A DNA stretch of 5,448 nucleotides from Lachnospiraceae bacterium UBA1251 (GTDB taxonomy: Bacteria > Bacillota > Clostridia > Lachnospirales > Lachnospiraceae), in assembly GCA_002308255.1 (NCBI GenBank), contig DBVZ01000069.1, forward strand, positions 4,085-9,532, read 5' to 3'. Under the pieces are notes generated by a model. That model searched no databases. It saw only the letters and a program-made list of their open reading frames with translations, and had not been told where the DNA came from. Below, piece after piece: positions 1-5,448 of the stretch; positions within the stretch are counted from its first letter, which is position 1, and every line of letters starts with the position of its first letter. Both the position numbers and the translations under genes were made by a program.

Positions 1-130
1 TTCTTGTCGTCTGCGGCTTGTTGCTTGTGATCGCGACCTTCTGTCCCGCTATGGCATTGAGAAGAGTCGATTTTCCGACATTGGGCCTGCCGATGATCGA
101 TACAAATCCGGATTTTTTCATTTCTTCCAT
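1..130 (-). CDS. era: GTPase Era, N-terminal 43 residues (rest beyond left edge)
   Basis: Era is an essential GTPase that binds the 3' end of 16S rRNA through a C-terminal KH domain and assists 30S subunit maturation. Only the start of the GTPase domain is in the window. The minus-strand translation [13 protein letters not shown] is followed by the G1/P-loop GRPNVGKST (residues 14-22), then [16 protein letters not shown] and PQTTR, whose threonines form the G2/switch I motif. This order and spacing match Era rather than EngA/Der or TrmE, and resemble Bacillota Era ([16 protein letters not shown] in Bacillus). In-frame ATGs occur at 139, 130 and 121. I prefer 130 because of ribosome-binding-site spacing and because it leaves 13 residues before the P-loop, close to the 14 in Escherichia coli and Bacillus subtilis. 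The KH domain cannot be assessed. Confidence 0.92.
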   Translation of the reverse strand, partial: MEEMKKSGFVSIIGRPNVGKSTLLNAIAGQKVAITSNKPQTTR

Positions 131-140
131 CAGATTCATT

Positions 141-147
141 CTCCCTT
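141..147 (-). promoter_or_regulatory. Ribosome binding site of era (AAGGGAG)
   Basis: On the minus strand AAGGGAG lies directly after the protease stop codon (149-151). It is ten bases from the ATG at 130 but only one base from the ATG at 139. The one-base spacing is too short for initiation, so this site favours the ATG at 130. The tight arrangement suggests the protease and era are translated from one mRNA. Confidence 0.6.
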
Positions 148-148
148 T

Positions 149-3115
149 TCACAGAAGCGTCTCGACTGTTTTGAAAATATCTTTTTCACGTGAGATGCTC
201 CTCTCACTGCCTACGACGCAGAACGCGTCATCTTTCAACATGGCCCGGAGAAGAGGTGCTGTCCGCCGGATATCCTCCTGCGTCGCACAAAGGATCTCGT
301 CTCTTTCCTTCTGCAGCTGTTCCTGCGTTGTGCCGCTCATATAGGCTCTCATCGATACAGAGCCGAATAAAGATGCAGTCAGCGGCGTATCCATTGCGCT
401 CAGCGTTCCTATAATATACTTTTCCATTTCCTCCGGATCTGCCTCGAAGCTTTCGATATAATCCGGCAGTTCCCGGAAGACCGACAGTGTCTCCGAAAGA
501 TTGGGATCCCTGTAGGACATCAGAGTGCCGCAGCCGTTCCTTGTGAAAGAAGCTCCGCAGCCATAGGCGTTTCCGTCGATCCTGATCCTTTCCCAGAGAT
601 AACCGTAATTCAGGATATGGCGGAGGACATGAAGAATTCCGCTGAAACAAAAACCTTCTTTCCCGAAGTCTCCTGCCATGGCTACATGCTGCACCTGTCC
701 TCCCGTGATAAATCCTTCTTTCCGGATACCGGAAGCACATGGAAGGCATGATTTTTCATTCCCGGTATCGTCAGCGGGGCAGGAAAGTTTCACGGAAGGA
801 ATCTCCTTAAGAAGACGGCCGAATCCGCTTTCCATGGCACGGATGCCGTTCTCTTCGCAGGTATAGCTGATGATCAGGTTTTCCGCGTTAAAGATCATGG
901 AAGATACTTTTCGGAGGCCTTCAAATATTTCTGCCTTTTTCTGCTCGAACCCGGTATAAAGCCGTTCGAGCTGCCGGTAGAAGCGAATGCCGGAAACCGC
1001 ATCGTGAAAAGCACTTTCGCCGTTCTCATAAGAAAGCGCCCTCATGACAGCCGTCGAATGGCCGGACTGGGTCATCACCATCTGCTGATGGGAGTACAGT
1101 TCCGAGAGGATCTCCCGTATTCTTTTTTCGTCATCGAATCTTGACTTTGTGAGGATCTCTGAGAAACAGCCGCACAAAAAGCCGATATCCTCATAGAGCG
1201 CTCTTCCCCGCAGAGTAAAGTACGGCCTGTAGGACGCACGGTCCTCCCTGTCCGGAAACGCGGTGATCCCGCAGGCAATGCCGCCGGTCCGTGCGTTGAT
1301 CAGGTTGATCAGTTCCGTATACCGGTGGTCTTCGGTATTGACGTTCAGCAGTGCGGAACGAAGCAGAGCGAGGTAAATGAGATCGTCTTCCGGCACTCCG
1401 GCTGTATTGAAAAAGAGCTGTACATACCCTATTCCTCGGGAATCCGTCTCATGCCGCACGGCAGCCGCTTCACAGCCGGGACCCTTTACTGTACACGGAA
1501 TGTTGGAGAGCTGCAGCGCTTTTTTATCTATATCACTGATCCGCAGGACCGGAAGGGCCGCAAGGGCTTCCTCACTTTCTTCCGCTTCCTGGTATTCCTT
1601 CAGAGCGTGCGTCTCATCGGTGATCCGGCAGATCTCCTCACGGGACATCCGGGATTTTAGAAGAGACAGCTTTTCTTCCGCCGCTTTGTCGTTCCTCTCC
1701 TGCAGTCCTTTTTCGGGATACAGGATCACATCCGCGCGGAACGGATTATTGAGGAATTTTCTCCTTACAAGATCCTCGAAAAAACCGTCATTCTGCTCCG
1801 CATGTGCGCGCAGTTTTTCAAAACAGGACAGCTGACGGAGCGGATCAAATGCCGCATTCTCATCGTAAAGCCAGCTGTCCATGAGATCGATGCCGTAGAT
1901 CAGGCCTTTGGGCCATGTGAGATAATCCGCCTCCCGGAACTGGAATTCAAGAGAATTGATCCCCGCCAGAAGGGACTGCCGGTCAATTCCTTCTTCTGCT
2001 GTCTTCTGCAGCGTCTCAAACACGATCCTGCGGAAACGCGGAAAATCCTCTTTTTCCGCATTCTTTGCGATCACGGAAAAATATGGCTGCATGATCCCGT
2101 CGCTGTAGGAACCGAACACCTCATCTCCGATCCCGGCATCCGTCAGAGCCTGTCTCACGGGGGAACCCGGCATGGAAAACAGTGCGTAATCGAGGATATC
2201 AATGGCGATCTGCGCTGTCAGATCCGTTCTGTCTCCGGTCACGAAATTCATGGACAGATAGCTTTTTCCCTCTTCCGTTTCATCCGAGGCGACAGGATAT
2301 GCGGAAATATCCGTGCGCGGCTGCGCAAAAGGTTCCTGCTCGCTGATATCGGAATCCGGTGCTTCATAGAAATACAGACCCAGATAATCGTTGTCCAGAT
2401 AAGACAGAGTTTCGTTTATATCAAAATCACCGTAGAAATACAGGTAACTGTTTGAAGGGTGATAATACTTTCTGTGGAAGTCAAGAAATGCCTCATACGT
2501 CAGTTCCGGAATATGATCCGGATCCCCTCCGGATTCCTCGGCATAAGGGGTATCCGGGAACAGCGTCATAAAGACTCTTCTGTCCAGTATTTCCTCAGGG
2601 GACGAATAGGCGCCTTTCATCTCGTTGTAAACAACACCGCTGATACTCAGCGGGTCGTCTTCGTTCTCCATCCGCCAGCTCCATCCCTCCTGCCGGAATA
2701 TATTTTCTTCTTTGTAGATATTCGGATGAAAGACCGCATCAAGATATACGTCGACGAGGTTCCTGAAGTCGCGGTCGTTGGTGCTCGCGACCGGATACAT
2801 GGTCCTGTCGGGATAAGTCGTGGCATTGAGATAGGTATTCATAGAGCCCTTCAGAAGTTCGATAAAAGGGTCCTTAAGCGGGTATTTTTCCGAGCCGCAA
2901 AGGACAGTGTGCTCTATGATATGTGCCGCACCGGTGGAATCACGGGGCGGTGTCCGAAATGCGATGTAGAACACTTTATTGCGGTCGCTGCAGGGGATCA
3001 GCGCGATCCTCGCGCCGCTTTTTCTGTGTTTCAGAAGGATTCCTTCCGCATGAATATCAGTGAGTTCTTCCCTGCTGATCACTTCATAGGACGGATGAAT
3101 CGAATTCGTTGTCAA
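149..3115 (-). CDS. M16C zinc metallopeptidase, PreP/falcilysin-like (insulinase superfamily), complete
   Basis: A single-chain inverted zincin of 988 residues from a TTG start, within the usual range for presequence-protease relatives. The family encloses unfolded peptides in a chamber made of two halves and degrades them. With no signal peptide or membrane segment visible, this one is probably cytosolic; its substrates are unknown. In numbering from TTG, the zinc and catalytic site is complete: H65-I-I-E68-H69 and, 96 residues later, E165 in NEMKG, the spacing I recall for plant PreP. Other family signatures are FRTPPRDSTG just before the site, VLCGSEKYPLKDPF after it, YHPSN at 218-222, an M16C-associated linker region (about 455-705), and the C-terminal motifs AYG (850-852) and SYRDP (867-871). 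A start at ATG 3181 would add 22 residues (MKLKIPALPFGGAGF...) encoded by the terminator hairpin and lacking a ribosome binding site, so I reject it. The gene ends 18 bases before era and probably shares its transcript. Confidence 0.93.
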   Translation of the reverse strand: MTTNSIHPSYEVISREELTDIHAEGILLKHRKSGARIALIPCSDRNKVFYIAFRTPPRDSTGAAHIIEHTVLCGSEKYPLKDPFIELLKGSMNTYLNATTYPDRTMYPVASTNDRDFRNLVDVYLDAVFHPNIYKEENIFRQEGWSWRMENEDDPLSISGVVYNEMKGAYSSPEEILDRRVFMTLFPDTPYAEESGGDPDHIPELTYEAFLDFHRKYYHPSNSYLYFYGDFDINETLSYLDNDYLGLYFYEAPDSDISEQEPFAQPRTDISAYPVASDETEEGKSYLSMNFVTGDRTDLTAQIAIDILDYALFSMPGSPVRQALTDAGIGDEVFGSYSDGIMQPYFSVIAKNAEKEDFPRFRRIVFETLQKTAEEGIDRQSLLAGINSLEFQFREADYLTWPKGLIYGIDLMDSWLYDENAAFDPLRQLSCFEKLRAHAEQNDGFFEDLVRRKFLNNPFRADVILYPEKGLQERNDKAAEEKLSLLKSRMSREEICRITDETHALKEYQEAEESEEALAALPVLRISDIDKKALQLSNIPCTVKGPGCEAAAVRHETDSRGIGYVQLFFNTAGVPEDDLIYLALLRSALLNVNTEDHRYTELINLINARTGGIACGITAFPDREDRASYRPYFTLRGRALYEDIGFLCGCFSEILTKSRFDDEKRIREILSELYSHQQMVMTQSGHSTAVMRALSYENGESAFHDAVSGIRFYRQLERLYTGFEQKKAEIFEGLRKVSSMIFNAENLIISYTCEENGIRAMESGFGRLLKEIPSVKLSCPADDTGNEKSCLPCASGIRKEGFITGGQVQHVAMAGDFGKEGFCFSGILHVLRHILNYGYLWERIRIDGNAYGCGASFTRNGCGTLMSYRDPNLSETLSVFRELPDYIESFEADPEEMEKYIIGTLSAMDTPLTASLFGSVSMRAYMSGTTQEQLQKERDEILCATQEDIRRTAPLLRAMLKDDAFCVVGSERSISREKDIFKTVETLL

Positions 3116-3123
3116 ATTATGTT

Positions 3124-3129
3124 CTCCTT
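3124..3129 (-). promoter_or_regulatory. Shine-Dalgarno site AAGGAG that decides a TTG start for the protease
   Basis: On the minus strand AAGGAG is followed by eight bases (AACATAAT) and then TTG at 3115-3113, which is in frame with the protease. This is near-optimal spacing. The alternative ATG at 3181 has no comparable motif in the roughly 20 bases before it. The site therefore supports TTG as the true initiation codon. Confidence 0.8.
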
Positions 3130-3134
3130 GCGAT

Positions 3135-3173
3135 GAAAATCCTGCACCGCCGAAAGGCAGTGCAGGGATTTTC
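3135..3173 (-). terminator. Probable intrinsic terminator downstream of PFOR
   Basis: A near-perfect inverted repeat lies 28 bases after the PFOR stop codon. Read on the minus strand, GAAAATCC (3173-3166) pairs with GGATTTTC (3142-3135). TGCAC (3164-3160) pairs with GTGCA (3147-3143). A further TGCC/GGCG stem, including one U-G wobble, closes a UUUC tetraloop (3155-3152). The only defect is one bulged C (opposite-strand G3165). The U-run is just four bases and sits inside the 3' arm, facing an A-run in the 5' arm, so termination may be incomplete. The same symmetry gives a TTTT run on the plus strand. Because the hairpin ends five bases before the next gene's Shine-Dalgarno sequence, it also forms part of that gene's leader if transcripts read through. 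Confidence 0.7.
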
Positions 3174-3201
3174 AGTTTCATATCACTATTGCTTTACCGG
3201 A

Positions 3202-5448
3202 TCATTCCTCAGCTTTTGCTTTGTAAAGATCGATCAGGCGGTTCAGGTACTCCCATTTCGCCTTGCTCTCCGCCTCGTTCTTGGCAAAGAGTCTCTTCGC
3301 GCGTTCCGGATTTGCTCTCATAAGAGAGTTGTAACGGACTTCGCCGTTCAGGAATTCCTGATAGTCGCCCTTCGGCGCCTTGGAATCAAGGATAAATGCA
3401 TCTTTGCCTTCCGCGGCGAGCTGCGGATTGTACCGGAAGTTATACCAGTAACCGGTCTCTACTGCAAGAGCTTCCTCAGTCATCGCTTTGCTCATGCCCT
3501 TCTTGATGCCGTGGTTGATGCACGGTGCATAGGCGATAATGAGCGACGGACCCGGATAAGCTTCCGCTTCCGCGATCGCTTTGACTGCCTGGTTGAAGTC
3601 GGCGCCCATTGCGATCTGCGCAACATAGACGTAGCCGTAAGTCATTGCCATGCCGGCAAGGTCTTTCTGCTTGGTCTCCTTGCCTGCCGCAGCGAACTGC
3701 GCGACGGCACCGGTCGGCGTAGCCTTGGAGGACTGTCCGCCTGTGTTGGAGTAGACCTCGGTATTGAAGACCATGACATTGATATCTCTTCCGGAAGCAA
3801 GGACGTGGTCAACGCCGCCGTAGCCGATATCGAACGCCCAGCCGTCACCGCCGAAGATCCACTGGCTCTTCTTGGCCAGGAAATCCTTCTGCGCGAGGAT
3901 CTCTTTTCCGGCTTCGCATCCGCACTCTTCGAGCGCAGCAACGAGTTTGTCGGTAGCCGGTCCGTTCTCAACGCCGCATGCGAACGTGTCGAGCCATTCT
4001 TTTGCAGCTTCCTGTGCAACGCCTTCTTTTTCGGCGATCGCTTCGACCTTGGTCTTCAGACCGTCACGGATCGCTTTCTGGGCGAGGAGCATGCCGTAGC
4101 CGAATTCCGCAGCATCTTCGAACAGGGAGTTATCCCATGCCGGGCCTCTGCCTTTGCTGTTGAAGGTATACGGTGTGGACGGTGAGCTGTTGCCCCAGAT
4201 GGAGGAGCAGCCGGTCGCGTTCGCGATATACATTCTGTCACCGAACATCTGTGTGATGAGTTTTGCATACGGTGTCTCGCCGCAGCCCGCGCATGCTCCG
4301 GAGAACTCAAGGAGCGGCTTGCGGTACTGAGAGCCCTTGACCGTATTCAGTTTGAACTTCTCAACAACGTCTTCCTTCTCGGAAGTGGTGACAAGATAAT
4401 CGAATTTCTTCTGCGCAGCGGCACTGTTGGCTTCCGCATTGACCATCTCGAGAGCTTTCGCACCCTTCTTGCCCGGGCAGACATTCGCGCAGGAACCGCA
4501 GCCCGTGCAGTCATACGCGGAAATGCCGATGGTGAATTTGTACTGTGCCATGCCGGTGAACGGAAGCAGCTGGCTTCCTTCCGCCTCTGCCTTCGCAGCT
4601 TCTTCTTCTGTCAGCGCATAGGTGCGGATGACAGCGTGCGGGCATACATAAGAGCAGCGGCCGCACTGGATGCAGTTTTCCGGTACCCAGTTCGGGATAT
4701 TGACCGCGATGCCGCGTTTTTCAAATGCGGACGTGCCGGACGGTGTGGAACCGTCAACGTAATCCTTGAACGCGGAAACAGGCAGATCATTGCCGGTCTG
4801 GGAGTTGACAGCCGCCTGAACGCCGTTGACGAACGCAAGCTGGTCATCCGTACCGCAGGTAGCTTTCTTGAATGCGAGGCCTTCGTCAGCCGCATCTTTC
4901 CAGCTCTCCGGAACTTTGATCTCGACGATCTGCTTCGCGCCTTCGTCGATCGCTGCCCAGTTCTTCTGAACGACGTCATCACCCTTGCGGCCGTAGGTCG
5001 CCTTAGCGGCAGCCTTCATAAGATCAATGGCCTGCTCTTCCGGAATGATGTTCGCTAGTTTGAAGAATGCGGACTGAAGGATCGTGTTGATACGGGTCGG
5101 GCCCATGCCGGTCGCGATACCGATCTTGACACCGTCGATCGTGTAGAACTTGATGTTGTGATCGGCAATATATTTCTTGACCTGTCCCGGCAGGTGCTCT
5201 TCGAGTTCTTCCGGACTCCATGCGCAGTTCAGAAGGAACGTGCCGCCGTCGACGAGTTCCTGTACCATGTTGTACTTGCGTACATAGGACGGATTGTGGC
5301 AGGCAACGAAGTTCGCCGTTTTGATGAGGTACGTTGACTTGATCGGCTTTTTGCCGAAGCGGAGGTGGGACATGGTCACGCCGCCGGATTTCTTCGAATC
5401 ATAGTCGAAATAAGCCTGTGCGTACATATCGGTGTTGTCGCCGATGAT
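3202..5448 (-). CDS. nifJ: Pyruvate:ferredoxin (flavodoxin) oxidoreductase, C-terminal 748 residues (5' end outside window)
   Basis: This enzyme oxidises pyruvate with CoA to acetyl-CoA and CO2 and passes electrons to ferredoxin or flavodoxin; it is cytosolic and central to anaerobic fermentation. The frame stays open to the right edge, beginning IIGDNTDMYAQ. The ATG at 5427 is therefore internal, and roughly 420-440 N-terminal residues (the first pyruvate-binding domains) are missing, judged against the usual length of about 1,170-1,200. Visible in fragment numbering: the gamma-type domain (about 1-190, with SKKSGGVT at 18-25); the EKR segment (FEKRG at 242-246); two ferredoxin-like 4Fe-4S motifs, CIQCGRC...CP (C259, C262, C265, C269) and CTGCGSC...CP (C314, C317, C320, C324); and the thiamine diphosphate domain with proximal-cluster cysteines CAGC (386, 389), C414 and C643, plus GDGW (534-537) and N562/N568. 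The end lacks the long C-terminal extension known from Desulfovibrio africanus PFOR. It ends in TGA, followed by a hairpin. The Arg codons I read are mostly CGT/CGC, as expected for strong expression. Identity is very secure; the symbol could equally be por. Confidence 0.97.
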   Translation of the reverse strand: MIGDNTDMYAQAYFDYDSKKSGGVTMSHLRFGKKPIKSTYLIKTANFVACHNPSYVRKYNMVQELVDGGTFLLNCAWSPEELEEHLPGQVKKYIADHNIKFYTIDGVKIGIATGMGPTRINTILQSAFFKLANIIPEEQAIDLMKAAAKATYGRKGDDVVQKNWAAIDEGAKQIVEIKVPESWKDAADEGLAFKKATCGTDDQLAFVNGVQAAVNSQTGNDLPVSAFKDYVDGSTPSGTSAFEKRGIAVNIPNWVPENCIQCGRCSYVCPHAVIRTYALTEEEAAKAEAEGSQLLPFTGMAQYKFTIGISAYDCTGCGSCANVCPGKKGAKALEMVNAEANSAAAQKKFDYLVTTSEKEDVVEKFKLNTVKGSQYRKPLLEFSGACAGCGETPYAKLITQMFGDRMYIANATGCSSIWGNSSPSTPYTFNSKGRGPAWDNSLFEDAAEFGYGMLLAQKAIRDGLKTKVEAIAEKEGVAQEAAKEWLDTFACGVENGPATDKLVAALEECGCEAGKEILAQKDFLAKKSQWIFGGDGWAFDIGYGGVDHVLASGRDINVMVFNTEVYSNTGGQSSKATPTGAVAQFAAAGKETKQKDLAGMAMTYGYVYVAQIAMGADFNQAVKAIAEAEAYPGPSLIIAYAPCINHGIKKGMSKAMTEEALAVETGYWYNFRYNPQLAAEGKDAFILDSKAPKGDYQEFLNGEVRYNSLMRANPERAKRLFAKNEAESKAKWEYLNRLIDLYKAKAEE

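Noticed and set aside
228..749. Same-strand open frame of 173 codons in another frame inside the protease
   Set aside because: The protease frame is continuous through here with family motifs (AYG, SYRDP). There is no sign of a frameshift, so this is an out-of-frame shadow.
1802..3136. Plus-strand open frames of 217 and 225 codons antisense to the protease
   Set aside because: Both mirror conserved M16C coding sequence, have no recognisable motif and compete with a clearly real gene.
3177..3227. Possible promoter for the protease (TTTACA at 3222-3227; TATGAA at 3177-3182)
   Set aside because: The two elements are far more than 17 bases apart and neither has a suitable partner, so I do not annotate a promoter.
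3109..4185. Plus-strand open frame of 358 codons antisense to PFOR
   Set aside because: It lies opposite strongly conserved PFOR sequence and across the intergenic hairpin. Its translation shows no recognisable domain, and such shadow frames are common opposite codon-biased genes.
5425..5427. ATG as the start of a short 741-residue PFOR
   Set aside because: The frame is open upstream to the window edge and encodes IIGDNTD, typical PFOR sequence. The ATG is internal and the gene is cut only by the window.
1..5448. CRISPR arrays, tRNA/rRNA genes, insertion sequences or phage-like genes
   Set aside because: I saw no spaced direct repeats, transposase or integrase motifs, or RNA-gene signatures. 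The window is filled by three ordinary genes.

Overview
The window holds one complete gene and the inner ends of two others, all on the minus strand. In transcription order (right to left) they are: the C-terminal two thirds of a homodimer-type pyruvate:ferredoxin (flavodoxin) oxidoreductase (PFOR), a complete M16C metallopeptidase of the presequence-protease (PreP)/falcilysin type, and the first 43 codons of the ribosome-assembly GTPase Era. The DNA is gene-dense, with no mobile element, CRISPR array, tRNA or rRNA visible.

The organism is most likely an anaerobic member of the Bacillota, class Clostridia. A Lachnospiraceae-like gut organism is my best guess, but this is inference. The reasons are the single-chain PFOR, the Era N-terminus that resembles the Bacillota form ([14 protein letters not shown] and KPQTTR), strong AAGGAG-type ribosome binding sites, moderate G+C (about half by eye), and a PreP-like protease directly in front of era.

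Layout. Bases 5448-3202 are PFOR, entering from the right edge and ending in TGA. Bases 3201-3116 are the only real intergenic gap (86 bases). It contains a long, almost perfectly paired hairpin (3135-3173) that looks like an intrinsic terminator for PFOR, followed almost at once by a strong Shine-Dalgarno sequence (3124-3129). That sequence implies a TTG start at 3115 for the protease. The first ATG of the open frame, at 3181, would instead translate through the hairpin and has no ribosome binding site. Bases 3115-149 are the protease, with all four expected zinc-site residues. Bases 148-131 are an 18-base gap carrying the era ribosome binding site. Bases 130-1 are the start of Era, running off the left edge.

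Functionally this is mostly housekeeping: central anaerobic carbon metabolism (pyruvate to acetyl-CoA plus reduced ferredoxin), cytosolic peptide turnover, and 30S ribosome maturation. The protease and era look co-transcribed. PFOR appears separated from them by the terminator, which may leak, since I could find no convincing separate promoter in the gap. I see no undescribed multi-gene system here. The point most worth checking is the hairpin/TTG-start arrangement in front of the protease.
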